A program made the position numbers and the translations under genes. From contig CAKTAK010000003.1 in NCBI GenBank assembly GCA_934527315.1, positions 35,044 to 99,043 on the forward strand: a stretch of 64,000 bases of DNA, written 5' to 3'. Below the pieces are notes generated by a model. The model ran no database searches. It worked only from the letters and a program-made list of their open reading frames with translations, and was not told where the DNA came from. This DNA is from HGM13010 sp934527315. GTDB taxonomy: Bacteria; Bacillota; Clostridia; Oscillospirales; Oscillospiraceae. Below are positions 53,857 to 62,600 of this stretch, one piece after another (the first letter of the stretch is position 1; the number at the start of each line of letters is the position of its first letter).

Positions 53857-56853
53857 ATGAAACAAACTTTCCGAAAACTGACATCTATGCTGCTGTCTGT
53901 GGTGATGGCGCTGTCTTTGATGGTGACCCCGACCATGGCGGCAGATATGCAGACGCCGCCGACAGAATTTACATCGAGTGCAAATTTTGGCTACGATTTT
54001 TGTTTGAAATTTTCAATTGGGACAGAATGGCTCAAAGAAATTACACAGATAGAAGTAGACGGAGCGACATGGAGCAAAGGGAGCGGTTCCTATAGCGTGT
54101 GGAACAATACCTGCTATTATGTCGATACAAATAATGATAAATTGTACATCGGCGAAGGCTTTTCCGGAGATGAGGCAACTTGTGTCATTTCTGCCGCAGG
54201 GTATCAGAATTTGACGCTAAAACTGAACAAGACAAACCACGCAGCGGAAGTGGTTGAGAACTCCGGTTCTAACTCCGGCAGCTCCGGCAGCGGGAGTGAA
54301 ACTCCCAACACCCCGGAAAAGAAAACCATCAATGTATCTGATGTGAAGTTTGAGAGCGGTTCTTTCGGAAATGACTGGTATGTCACGTTCGGAACGGAAA
54401 GTGACAACTATATCAAAGCGATTAAAGGGGTATCTGTAAACGGCACAGCGTGGGAAAACAGTTCCGGAAAGCCGTCTACCGGTGGAAGTTATTGCAAATA
54501 TAACTATTCGGATTATATGAACAATACCGAAACACCGGTTTTGGCATTTGCTCAGACGAATTACAGCCCCTCCGGAACTGACGTTCTGAAAAGCGGTGAC
54601 ATCATCACCATCACCGCCGAGGGCTACAATGACCTGACGTTCAAGCTGGTGATTGACAAAAGCGGCAACGCAACGGTTTCTTCCGACACCACAACCGGCG
54701 ACATTTATCAGTTGTTTGTGAAAATCGAGGGCAGTTTTGAGTCCGCCATTAAGGGACAGAAAAAATATGACGGCGTCACCGGCGCTACCGGCACGGCATC
54801 CGGCAACAAGAACAGCGCTGTGACGGTGTACGGCGCTTTGGTGGAACAAGGCACCCAACCCACGGAACATGATTGGGAGGAACTGAACCACCAGTCCGAA
54901 ATCAGTCTGGAGGGCAAAAAGTGCTCCGTCAGCATTGTTCCCGATGCCGAAAAGGGAACGTCTGAAAATGCCGACAGCGGCATGAAAGGCGTTTACATGA
55001 CCATGAGCAGCGACTTGACCTTGGACGGAACGCCCAAAGACGCAGGCAACTATCAGATTTCCGTGAGCATTACTGACAATCAGGGTCGCACGGCAACCAG
55101 CAACAGCCTGCCCTTCCGCATCTACACCGGTGACGAAACCTTGGCAGAGCAAATCCAAACCGACAATCTGAAACAGTATTCCAATGGCTTGTACGCATGG
55201 GATATCATGGAGCCATGGGCCATCAAGAACTTCGGCAGCAATGTGGACGGCGAAGAAAATAGCGTTCGTGTGCCGAAAGATTTGGAAGTCTGGTACGGCT
55301 CCCACGAAAGCGGCACCTACGGTGTGTTGGGTTATGACATTGCTTGGGACGATGTGAAAGCGGGCAACATTCCCCAGACGCTTTATATTCCCAAAGACTG
55401 CAATCTGACGCTGATGAATATGAAAGTGCTCAGCAGCGTCCGCATCGTGGTGGAAAACGGCGGCAAGTTGACCCTGCGGGATTCCACGGTGCAGGGCATC
55501 ATTGATGTGCAGAGCGGCGGCACCTTCTCCATGAATTACGATTCCTACAATCAGAAATTTGAAACCGGCGCGTCCATCTGCGGACAGATCCGTCTGGCGG
55601 ACGGCGCAATTCTGGAAAATGCGGCCATTTACTCCCACACCAACTACCTCGCCAACGGCAACCTGACCGACCGTTCCAACGATGAGGCTGTGGTTGCCGC
55701 AAGCGGCAACGTGACCGTTAAGGGTCAGGTGTTCATTCGGGGCGACGAGGCCGGCAGCACAGGTAAAGGCCAGACGGCGCTGGAAGTGAAAAACGGAACC
55801 CTGACGTTGGCAGACAATGCGGTTCTGGTGACTTACGGCGGCGGTGGAAACGTTACGCTGTATTCCAACGGCGGCAGCGCCGTGGAATTGGACAACGGCA
55901 AGATTGCAGGCAAGGGAAAACTGGTTGCCATCGGCGGACCGGTGCTGTTTGGCTCCGGGGACGAGGCTGTGGCAGGCACCGGCTCCATTGATGTGTCCGA
56001 AGTGTTCCTGCAGGGCGCAACGGCGTATGAGCATAAAAAAGGCGCACAGCCGGGCAAGGCTTATGCAGACGGTGTGACGGTGAAAGCAGGCAAGCAGCAC
56101 ATTGCGAACGGCACGTTGGTGGACGGCGCGGCCAATGACCCGCTGGAAGACCTGTACTGGAAAATCGGGATTGATGCAACCCCGGATTTGACGAAGTTTG
56201 AAACCAAAGTGGTGGAAACACCCGTTACCCCGGAAACCAACGGCAATACCAATACGAACACCAACACCAACACAAATACCAATACCAATAGTTCCGCAAC
56301 CGAATTCAAAGGGGAAAACGCTGCGGTACGGTTTGCCGATGTGCAGGCCGATGCCTACTATGCCAAAGCCGTTGCGTGGGCAGCGGAGCAAGGCGTAACT
56401 GCGGGGGTGAGCGAAACGGAGTTTGCCCCGGAGAATAGCTGCACCCGGAGCCAGATTCTCATGTTCCTTTGGAAAGCAGCCGGTTCTCCCGCTGCAAAGG
56501 ACGCGGAAAATCCCTTTACCGATATTTCCGAGAAGGACGCATATTATCAGGCGGTTCTGTGGGCCGTGGAAAACGGCATTGCCTTGGGTGTGGACGAACA
56601 GACCTTTGCGCCCAACGACACCGTAACCCGGGCGCAGGCGGTTGCATTCCTGCACCGCGCGGCAGGGAACACCGGGGTCGGCGGTCAGCAGCAATTCGAT
56701 GATGTTTCTGCGGAAGATTACTATGCCGATGACGTAGCATGGGCATTGGAGCAGGGCATCACTTCCGGCACCGGAAACAATCGGTTCAGCCCCGCTGACC
56801 GGTGCACCCGGGCGCAAATTGTGACCTTCCTGTACAACAGTCAGGCCAAATAA
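53857..56853 (+). CDS. Large SLH-anchored surface protein with two HID-like (DUF1533) domains
   Basis: 998 residues. Signal peptide (1-29, ending AMA), a first HID-like domain (about 40-130, ISAAGYQNLTLKL), a second (about 153-270, ITAEGYNDLTFKLVID), Ig-like and beta-helix-like repeats in the middle (long runs of N-G-G-K-L and similar), an Asn-Thr repeat linker (about 796-811), then three SLH domains (about 825-998; e.g. FADVQADAYYAKAVAWAAEQG). HID-like domains bind heme or protein ligands in other Firmicutes. Probably attached to wall polymers and facing outside. Confidence 0.82.
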   Translation: MKQTFRKLTSMLLSVVMALSLMVTPTMAADMQTPPTEFTSSANFGYDFCLKFSIGTEWLKEITQIEVDGATWSKGSGSYSVWNNTCYYVDTNNDKLYIGEGFSGDEATCVISAAGYQNLTLKLNKTNHAAEVVENSGSNSGSSGSGSETPNTPEKKTINVSDVKFESGSFGNDWYVTFGTESDNYIKAIKGVSVNGTAWENSSGKPSTGGSYCKYNYSDYMNNTETPVLAFAQTNYSPSGTDVLKSGDIITITAEGYNDLTFKLVIDKSGNATVSSDTTTGDIYQLFVKIEGSFESAIKGQKKYDGVTGATGTASGNKNSAVTVYGALVEQGTQPTEHDWEELNHQSEISLEGKKCSVSIVPDAEKGTSENADSGMKGVYMTMSSDLTLDGTPKDAGNYQISVSITDNQGRTATSNSLPFRIYTGDETLAEQIQTDNLKQYSNGLYAWDIMEPWAIKNFGSNVDGEENSVRVPKDLEVWYGSHESGTYGVLGYDIAWDDVKAGNIPQTLYIPKDCNLTLMNMKVLSSVRIVVENGGKLTLRDSTVQGIIDVQSGGTFSMNYDSYNQKFETGASICGQIRLADGAILENAAIYSHTNYLANGNLTDRSNDEAVVAASGNVTVKGQVFIRGDEAGSTGKGQTALEVKNGTLTLADNAVLVTYGGGGNVTLYSNGGSAVELDNGKIAGKGKLVAIGGPVLFGSGDEAVAGTGSIDVSEVFLQGATAYEHKKGAQPGKAYADGVTVKAGKQHIANGTLVDGAANDPLEDLYWKIGIDATPDLTKFETKVVETPVTPETNGNTNTNTNTNTNTNTNSSATEFKGENAAVRFADVQADAYYAKAVAWAAEQGVTAGVSETEFAPENSCTRSQILMFLWKAAGSPAAKDAENPFTDISEKDAYYQAVLWAVENGIALGVDEQTFAPNDTVTRAQAVAFLHRAAGNTGVGGQQQFDDVSAEDYYADDVAWALEQGITSGTGNNRFSPADRCTRAQIVTFLYNSQAK
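56244..56291 (+). repeat. Asn-Thr coding tandem repeat
   Basis: AAYACN units repeated about eight times encode the (NT)n linker before the SLH domains. A prime site for length variation by slippage. Confidence 0.85.
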
Positions 56854-56892
56854 CCATTCGATTCCCAACCTTTTTCTACTTTCTACTTCACG

Positions 56893-56924
56893 AAATCTCC
56901 CCGGCTGCGGCCGGGGAGATTTTG
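56893..56924 (+). terminator. Terminator after the SLH surface protein
   Basis: Stem AAATCTCCCCGG / CCGGGGAGATTT followed by TTGC. Confidence 0.85.
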
Positions 56925-57070
56925 CTTGTCCGAGAGGGAATTCCCGCAAATTCCCGGCCTGCGAGAGTGAATTGACGGTCTGCGGGGTGGTATTTTCGGG
57001 TGGATTTTGCTATGATACAGACAGAACAAAGGCCTTTGCGATAAAAATCTCTTTCAAGGAGGTATGGAAT

Positions 57071-58213
57071 ATGACGGAAATGGAATTTGCTGACCGGCTG
57101 CGTATGTATCGAAAAGCGAAAAATCTGACCCAGCAGGAACTGGCGGATTTGCTGGGAGTCTCCAATAAATCCGTTTCCCGATGGGAAAGCGGCAGTTACC
57201 CGGATGTGGCAATGTTGGGTCCCTTGGCAAATGCGTTGGGGGTTACGGTCGATGATTTGTTGGGCATGAATCCCCCGGTGAAACAGCTGAAACCGGCAGA
57301 CTGGCAGAATCTGCTGTCCTTTGGCTTTGCACTGGGCGGCGGTGTGCTGTTCTTCCTGCTGAGTCAAGCGGTGCCGATGGTGCTGTGCTACGGATTGTAT
57401 CTGGCAGCCATGGCTTGCGGCGTTTGGATGCAGAAAAACTATACCTATCATACCCGGTGGTTCTTTGTTGCCAATGGGGTGATGAATCTGTTTGTCAACA
57501 GTCGGCTGTGCTTGCAGGTGCTGTCGTTTTTCGCGGCACTGGACGGGGCATACTCCGTATACGCAATGACGCAGGCAAGCTTGACGGAGAGTTTGCAGTT
57601 CATGGCAGCGCCCACACAGATGTTTCAGACGTTTGTACTGCTCTATGGCTTGAGTTGGGGATTGGCAGTGGTGCTGACCGTTGTGACCCATCAGATTGTG
57701 AAACGGTATTTTAACGAGACGAAAGAAAAGACCCTGCCTGCGATTGGCTTTGCCCGGGAAAATTGCTCCGCGGGAAAGCTGCTGCCGGTGGTCAGTCCGA
57801 TTTTACTGGCAGGATACTGGTTCCTTTTCAGCGGCGATACGGCATATCTGCCCGCAGCGTTCTATTCCAATCAGAGGCTGTTTTTCTACGGACTCTGGGG
57901 CGTACTGACGGTTCTGTTCGTCCTGATGCTGTGTCTGACCCGGCGCCGGGGCATGTTGGCGCCCTTCGGTGTGATGCAGGCGGCGGCACTGATGCTCCCC
58001 GGGATGCTGATTTATGGAAGGTCCTATGGTCTGGGCAGCGGAAACCTGTACGCGGGAACGGCCTACAATCCGGGCGGCTATGTTGCCTTTGGTCAGGCCA
58101 CCTGGACGGTGGCGCTGTGGGCGGTGATTCTTGCGGTGCTGTACGCAGCCGCCTGCTTTGTGGGCATCCGCCGGGAAAAGGCGGAGAAACCGGCAGAGAC
58201 CGGGGATTTGTAA
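57071..58213 (+). CDS. XRE-type HTH protein with C-terminal membrane helices
   Basis: 380 residues. Residues 1-70 are an HTH_3 domain (LTQQELADLLGVSNKSVSRWESGSYPD). After a linker, eight to nine hydrophobic helices follow (about 85-365). Membrane-bound XRE regulators of this type occur widely in Clostridia and may link membrane signals to transcription. No ligand or target is known. RBS AAGGAGG at 57056-57062. Confidence 0.85.
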   Translation: MTEMEFADRLRMYRKAKNLTQQELADLLGVSNKSVSRWESGSYPDVAMLGPLANALGVTVDDLLGMNPPVKQLKPADWQNLLSFGFALGGGVLFFLLSQAVPMVLCYGLYLAAMACGVWMQKNYTYHTRWFFVANGVMNLFVNSRLCLQVLSFFAALDGAYSVYAMTQASLTESLQFMAAPTQMFQTFVLLYGLSWGLAVVLTVVTHQIVKRYFNETKEKTLPAIGFARENCSAGKLLPVVSPILLAGYWFLFSGDTAYLPAAFYSNQRLFFYGLWGVLTVLFVLMLCLTRRRGMLAPFGVMQAAALMLPGMLIYGRSYGLGSGNLYAGTAYNPGGYVAFGQATWTVALWAVILAVLYAAACFVGIRREKAEKPAETGDL

Positions 58214-58235
58214 CGCAAGCGTAATATTCCCCCCC

Positions 58236-58264
58236 TTTACAGCATAAGGTTTTTGAGATAATAT
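58236..58264 (+). promoter_or_regulatory. Promoter of ireB
   Basis: TTTACA, 17-base spacer, TAATAT. Confidence 0.6.
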
Positions 58265-58312
58265 AATACATGTGATCAACATGCAAAACCAATTATTAAG
58301 GAGGGAATACCG

Positions 58313-58555
58313 GTGGAAGATGTAACGAGAAAATTCACCGCATTAGACAACAAGACCGAGATTAAGGAGATTCTTTCTTCGGTATATGATTCGCTGCTGG
58401 TAAAGGGTTATAACCCCATCAATCAGTTGGTCGGATATATTATCTCCGAAGATCCCACTTATATCACCAACTACAACAACGCTCGTGCGTTGATCTGCCG
58501 TGTGGATCGGGATGAATTGCTGCAGGAGCTGCTGACCAGCTATCTGGAAAAATAA
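58313..58555 (+). CDS. ireB: IreB family regulatory phosphoprotein
   Basis: 80 residues from GTG 58313 with AAGGAGGG upstream. Family features: T-R-K-F near the N-terminus (conserved Thr, phosphorylated by the PASTA kinase in enterococci), NPINQLVGYI and YITNYNNARALICRVDRDELL. Usually followed by ruvX (yrrK); here a terminator follows. Links cell-wall stress signalling to resistance. Confidence 0.93.
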   Translation: MEDVTRKFTALDNKTEIKEILSSVYDSLLVKGYNPINQLVGYIISEDPTYITNYNNARALICRVDRDELLQELLTSYLEK

Positions 58556-58565
58556 GAATCTGAAG

Positions 58566-58599
58566 TGACCTGTTCTCTGAGGAGAACGGGTCATTTTTT
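58566..58599 (+). terminator. Terminator after ireB
   Basis: Stem TGACCTGTTCTC / GAGAACGGGTCA with one mismatch and TTTTTT. Confidence 0.88.
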
Positions 58600-58648
58600 G
58601 CCGTAAAAACCGGGTGGAAAAAGAATTTTAAAAAATTTTAAAAAACTA

Positions 58649-58676
58649 TTGACTTTTTATCTGAAAGGTGTATAAT
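58649..58676 (+). promoter_or_regulatory. Promoter of the tRNA gene
   Basis: TTGACT, 16-base spacer ending TG, consensus TATAAT. Confidence 0.8.
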
Positions 58677-58689
58677 ATCCCTTGCTTGT

Positions 58690-58763
58690 AGCGGATTAGT
58701 GTAAAGGTAGCACACCGGACTCTGACTCCGTTTGTGAGGGTTCGAATCCTTCATCCGCTGCCA
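58690..58763 (+). tRNA. tRNA-Gln (CTG)
   Basis: 74 nt with encoded CCA. Seven-bp acceptor stem AGCGGAT / ATCCGCT, discriminator G, D-stem GTGT / GCAC, T-loop TTCGAAT. The anticodon loop CTCTGAC has CTG as anticodon, reading CAG (Gln). The base pair at the top of the anticodon stem (C-T) is mismatched, which is unusual. Confidence 0.92.
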
Positions 58764-58764
58764 A

Positions 58765-58798
58765 ATCGCCTTGAACAATCGTTCAGGGCGATTTTTTT
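58765..58798 (+). terminator. Terminator after tRNA-Gln
   Basis: Stem ATCGCCTTGAAC / GTTCAGGGCGAT with one mismatch and seven T. Confidence 0.88.
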
Positions 58799-58851
58799 AT
58801 CTCCGGAACTTCCGGGGCGCGGATTGCCGCACACTCTATAAAAAACAGCCG

Positions 58852-58890
58852 ACGGTGGGGAAAGCAAAGAATGTTTCCCACCGTTTTTTT
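58852..58890 (+). terminator. Second terminator-like hairpin before nnrD
   Basis: ACGGTGGG-AAA / TTTCCCACCGT followed by seven T; it isolates the tRNA unit from the next operon. The 50 bases between the two hairpins show no clear gene. Confidence 0.75.
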
Positions 58891-58922
58891 GCGTGGAAAA
58901 TGCCCTCCGCTTGCAGAAAAAA

Positions 58923-58951
58923 TTGACTTATTTTTCTGTGAATATTATAAT
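58923..58951 (+). promoter_or_regulatory. Promoter of the nnrD-alr operon
   Basis: TTGACT, 17-base spacer, consensus TATAAT. Confidence 0.8.
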
Positions 58952-58986
58952 ACACTATAATGTCCGAGCGCATGGAGGTGACGGTC

Positions 58987-59868
58987 ATGGCAGAGAACAC
59001 AGAAATTCCTGCGCAGTGGCTGCGGCATGAAAAGGTTTCGATTTTACGGCCGGAGGAACGGACTCTGCCGGTGCGTCCCCGGGAAAGTCACAAAGGGGAC
59101 TTCGGTAAGGTTCTGGTTCTGGGCGGCAGCGTGGGATATACCGGCGCTGTGAGCTTATGCGCCCAAGGGGCGGTCAGAGCCGGAGCGGGTCTGGTGGCTG
59201 TGGGCGTACCGGAACCGATTTATCCGATTGTTGCGGTAAAACTGGATGCAGCCATGCCCTTTCCCATGATTTCCCCGTTGTTCCGGAAAGACATTCAGAA
59301 TCGGCTGGAATGGTGCGATGTCTGCGTGTTGGGTCCGGGAATGGGCCGCTCGGAAAGCAGTCTGCGGTTTGCACAGGACCTGATAGAGCACGTTTCCGTG
59401 CCGATGGTCGTTGACGCGGACGCATTGTTTGCCCTGAGCCGGGACCTGCATTTGCTGAAAAAGGCGGCAGGTCCTCGGATTTTAACGCCCCACGAGGGAG
59501 AATTTCAGCGGCTCGGGGGAACGCTTACCGATGACCGGGTGGCAGACGCCCGGAAGTTTATGGAACGGAACCCCTGCACTTTGGTGCTGAAGGGACATCG
59601 AACGGTTTGCGCATTTCCGGACGGCAGCGCTTACGTGCTGGCGGCGGGAAATCCGGGCATGGCCAAAGGCGGCAGCGGTGATGTACTGGCGGGTGTTCTG
59701 GGCGGAATGCTGGGGCAGCTGCCGGAAAAAGAGGCAGTGCTCACCGGCGTGAGTATTCATGCTGCGGCGGGAGACCGATGCGCGGCGGAGATGGGAGAAT
59801 ACGGAATGACCCCGGTGGATTTGCTCCGTATGATTCCCTACGTGGAAAAAGACATGACAGGAAGGTAA
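58987..59868 (+). CDS. nnrD: ADP/ATP-dependent NAD(P)H-hydrate dehydratase
   Basis: 293 residues from ATG 58987 (GGAGGTGACGGTC upstream). Ribokinase-like fold with KGDFGKVLVLGGSVGYTGA, L-G-P-G-M-G, ILTPHEGEFQRL, LKG-H and NPGMAKGGSGDVLAG. It repairs hydrated NADH/NADPH. The epimerase domain (NnrE, YjeF N) that is fused or adjacent in most bacteria is missing here. Confidence 0.93.
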   Translation: MAENTEIPAQWLRHEKVSILRPEERTLPVRPRESHKGDFGKVLVLGGSVGYTGAVSLCAQGAVRAGAGLVAVGVPEPIYPIVAVKLDAAMPFPMISPLFRKDIQNRLEWCDVCVLGPGMGRSESSLRFAQDLIEHVSVPMVVDADALFALSRDLHLLKKAAGPRILTPHEGEFQRLGGTLTDDRVADARKFMERNPCTLVLKGHRTVCAFPDGSAYVLAAGNPGMAKGGSGDVLAGVLGGMLGQLPEKEAVLTGVSIHAAAGDRCAAEMGEYGMTPVDLLRMIPYVEKDMTGR

Positions 59869-59874
59869 AATTCA

Positions 59875-60498
59875 GTGAGGCGAAACGGAATGGTTTCTGC
59901 ACTGATGATAACCTGTGGATTGCTGGCGGGATGCCGCGGGCAATCTCAGCAAGATACATTTTGGTCCGTACAGCGGGAAATTGCTGAGGCGGACCGGATT
60001 ACGGCAACGGCGCAGCTGCGGGTGGACCGGGCGGATCGGGTGGAGGAATACCGCCTGACCGGTGTGGGCACCGAAGACGGTTGGGACGTTACCGTATTGG
60101 AACCGGAAATCATGAGCGGTGTGACCGCCCATCTGGACGGGGAAAACAGCACGTTGTCTTACGGCAATGTGATTTTACCCACCGGAGACGTGACGGAAAG
60201 CGGCATTGCTCCGGTAACGGTTCTGCCTGCGGTGGTGGAGGCCCTGCAGGAGGGAAATCTCAGCCGGATATGGTCGGAAAACGACAATCTGGCAGTACAG
60301 TTGGTTTTAGATGATACGGTGGACGTGACCATTTGGTTTGACGAAACAAATACGCCAAAGGCGGCGGAGCTGTCCGAAAACGGGACGGTCAAGGCTGCCT
60401 GCACCATGGAATCTTTTACATCAGAAAGGTCGAATACAAATGGATACGGAAATGAAACGGACCTGGGCGGAGATTCATCTGGAGAATCTGGCTCATAA
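59875..60498 (+). CDS. GerS/YdcC-like lipoprotein upstream of alr
   Basis: 207 residues from GTG 59875 (AGGAAGG upstream). Lipobox LLAGC (Cys20), then a LolA-like beta-rich domain with Y-R-L-T-G-V-G-T-E-D-G-W-D-V-T-V-L-E-P-E and N-S-T-L-S-Y-G. Its place between an nnrD/acpS-type gene and alr matches ydcC in Bacillus and gerS beside alr2 in Clostridioides difficile, a germination lipoprotein. Overlaps alr by 59 bases. Confidence 0.68.
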   Translation: MRRNGMVSALMITCGLLAGCRGQSQQDTFWSVQREIAEADRITATAQLRVDRADRVEEYRLTGVGTEDGWDVTVLEPEIMSGVTAHLDGENSTLSYGNVILPTGDVTESGIAPVTVLPAVVEALQEGNLSRIWSENDNLAVQLVLDDTVDVTIWFDETNTPKAAELSENGTVKAACTMESFTSERSNTNGYGNETDLGGDSSGESGS

Positions 60499-61561
60499 TG
60501 TAGAGCAAATCCGGGCAAAGCTGCCGGCAGGCTGCCGGTATTTGGGCGTGGTGAAGGCCAATGCCTACGGGCACGGTGACGTGGAGGTCAGCCGCCGTCT
60601 GGAGCAGATGGGCGTGACCAATCTGGCGGTGGCTTGCTATGACGAGGCAAAAAAGCTGCGGGAGGCAGGAATTCGGGCGGAGATTCTGATTCTGGGCCCC
60701 TCCCCGGCGGAGCTTGCTCCGGACATTGCCCGGCTGGGCAATGTGTGTCAGGCGGTGGGCAGCTACCGTTTGGCCGATGAAATGAACATGGCGCTGATGG
60801 GAACCGGTCTGACCTTGGAAATTCATATCAAATTGGAAACCGGCATGGGGCGCACCGGCTTTGCCGTCACCCGCCCCGGGGCAACGGACGAGGCTGCGAA
60901 GGCTATGAACCTGCCCCATTTGGATCCGGAAGGGGTATTCACCCACTTCTGCGTTTCCGATGAACCGGAAAAGGACTTTACGGGAATTCAATTCCAGCGG
61001 TTTTTGCACGGCATCGGGGAAATTGAGGAAAAATCGGGCCGGAATTTCCGGATTCGCCACTGCACCAATTCCGGGGCAATGGTGAACTTCCCGGAAACCT
61101 GTTTGGATATGGTTCGGCCGGGATTGCTGCAATACGGCTTGTACCCCGGTCGGGAGCATGGCGGATTGGATTTGAAACCGGTGATGAAACTGATGAGCCG
61201 GGTGGTGGAAATTACGGACCACAACGAGTCGGATACCATCAGTTACGGTCAGACCTATACCTGCCCCGGTCCGAAACGGTTTGCCGTGATACCCATCGGC
61301 TATGGCGACGGCTTGCACCGGGTGCTGTCCAATCAGCTGCAGGTGCGCATCGGAAGTCATTGGGCGCAGCAGCGGGGGCGCATCTGCATGGATATGTGCA
61401 TGGTGGATATTACGGATTTCCCGGACATTCAGGTGGGAGACCCGGTGGAAATTTTCGGTGACCGGCAGAGAGTGGATGTTTTGGCGGCGCAGGCGGGAAC
61501 CATTTCCTATGAATTGCTGTGCGGGGTGTCGAACCGCGTGCCCCGGATTTATTTCCCGTAA
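60440..61561 (+). CDS. alr: Alanine racemase
   Basis: 373 residues from ATG 60440. PLP Lys in VVKANAYGHG, the catalytic Tyr in I-S-Y-G-Q-T-Y and the conserved GRICMDMCMVDIT. It makes D-alanine for the cell wall and, if in a spore locus, may affect germination. The start lies inside the 3' end of the lipoprotein gene, suggesting coupling. Confidence 0.96.
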   Translation: MDTEMKRTWAEIHLENLAHNVEQIRAKLPAGCRYLGVVKANAYGHGDVEVSRRLEQMGVTNLAVACYDEAKKLREAGIRAEILILGPSPAELAPDIARLGNVCQAVGSYRLADEMNMALMGTGLTLEIHIKLETGMGRTGFAVTRPGATDEAAKAMNLPHLDPEGVFTHFCVSDEPEKDFTGIQFQRFLHGIGEIEEKSGRNFRIRHCTNSGAMVNFPETCLDMVRPGLLQYGLYPGREHGGLDLKPVMKLMSRVVEITDHNESDTISYGQTYTCPGPKRFAVIPIGYGDGLHRVLSNQLQVRIGSHWAQQRGRICMDMCMVDITDFPDIQVGDPVEIFGDRQRVDVLAAQAGTISYELLCGVSNRVPRIYFP

Positions 61562-61659
61562 AATCCCCGGCAGGCTTGTATAATTTTTTCTTCGGTGGGG
61601 GAGAATACCCTTGCGCAACATAGAATGGATAGGGCGGCCCTTCATCGGAGATGGTTACA

Positions 61660-62004
61660 TTGAGCATCGTAAAACGCGGAGACATTTTTTATGCAGATTT
61701 AAGTCCCGTTGTGGGCAGTGAGCAGGGCGGAATGCGCCCGGTTCTCATTGTTCAGAACGACACGGGGAATAAGCACAGCCCCACGGTGATTGCTGCGGCA
61801 ATCACGTCTCAAACCGGCAAGGCAAAACTGCCTACCCACATTGCCCTGAGCGGGCAGAGCGTGGGTCTGACCCGGGACAGCGTGATTTTGCTGGAGCAGA
61901 TTCGGACCATTGACAAATCCCGGCTCCGGGAGAAAATGGGACGGCTGGACGGAGAAACGATGTCCAAGGTGGACAGCGCCATTGCTGTCAGCTTTGGGTT
62001 GTAA
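61660..62004 (+). CDS. mazF: MazF/NdoA-type endoribonuclease toxin
   Basis: 114 residues from TTG 61660, nine bases after GGAG; ATG 61651 touches that site and is less likely. The protein follows NdoA closely: I-V-K-R-G-D-I-F-Y-A-D-L-S-P-V-V-G-S-E-Q-G-G, A-A-A-I-T-S-Q and D-S-V-I-L-L-E-Q-I-R-T-I-D-K. It cuts mRNA at short specific sites. In Bacillus the order is alr-ndoAI-ndoA; here no antitoxin gene fits in the 98-base gap. Confidence 0.93.
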   Translation: MSIVKRGDIFYADLSPVVGSEQGGMRPVLIVQNDTGNKHSPTVIAAAITSQTGKAKLPTHIALSGQSVGLTRDSVILLEQIRTIDKSRLREKMGRLDGETMSKVDSAIAVSFGL

Positions 62005-62056
62005 ACGAATACGCACCCGGAGGCAGCCCGCCTCCGGGAACACTGGGAGGTACATC

Positions 62057-62533
62057 ATGAAGAAAAAAATCGAGCGGGCGGCACTGATTCTGGCTGTGGC
62101 GGTGGTGTTTACCTGCGTGGGCGCTTATGCAGCCTCCACGGCGGGAACGCAATCGGACCCGTTGGTAACGCTCAGTTATCTGAACAAAACCCTGCAGCCC
62201 TCTATGGAAACAGAGTTCAACAACACGGTTACCACCGCGATGACCCAGTTGGAGCGGCAGTTTGAATCGGAAATCAGCGGCGAATTTGCCGTGGTGACCC
62301 TGCAAAGCGGAAAGACCATGAAATGCTCCGCCGGCTGCGAGGTGCTGTTCCGGTCCGGCAGCGCGGCTGTGGTGGGTTCTTCCGGTATGATTGACATTTC
62401 TTCCGGCAGCACCGTTGCCTCCGGCAAGGGAATGACTGCGAACCATTTGTATATGGCACCGGCCTCCGACAGCGGCTTGAAAGCCTCCGGTTCTGTGACC
62501 CTTTTGGTCCGGGGCACTTACACCATCGGTTAA
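62057..62533 (+). CDS. Secreted hypothetical protein
   Basis: 158 residues, GGGAGGTACATC before the ATG. Signal peptide (about 1-25, ending AYAAS), then a helical part (L-S-Y-L-N-K-T-L-Q-P), and a beta-rich C-terminal part (about 75-158) with Ser/Gly-rich strands and CSAGC. Not recognised. It follows mazF after a hairpin and ends at its own terminator. Confidence 0.7.
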   Translation: MKKKIERAALILAVAVVFTCVGAYAASTAGTQSDPLVTLSYLNKTLQPSMETEFNNTVTTAMTQLERQFESEISGEFAVVTLQSGKTMKCSAGCEVLFRSGSAAVVGSSGMIDISSGSTVASGKGMTANHLYMAPASDSGLKASGSVTLLVRGTYTIG

Positions 62534-62546
62534 ATCCGGCATAAAC

Positions 62547-62587
62547 AATATCGTCCCTTCATAGTTTGGAGGGACGATATTTTTTTC
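62547..62587 (+). terminator. Terminator after the secreted protein gene
   Basis: Stem AATATCGTCCCT / AGGGACGATATT then TTTTTT. Confidence 0.9.
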
Positions 62588-62600
62588 GGGAGGTCTGACC

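Noticed and set aside
54217..56949. Minus-strand open frame of about 910 codons opposite the SLH protein gene
   Set aside because: Low-complexity translation without recognisable domains; the plus strand encodes a clear signal peptide, HID-like and SLH domains.
61562..61659. MazE-like antitoxin between alr and mazF
   Set aside because: Only 98 bases, with stops in all plus frames and no ribosome binding site for a peptide of antitoxin length.
62013..62037. Hairpin CCCGGAGGC / GCCTCCGGG after mazF as terminator
   Set aside because: There is no T-run after it, so it is not called an intrinsic terminator; it may affect processing.
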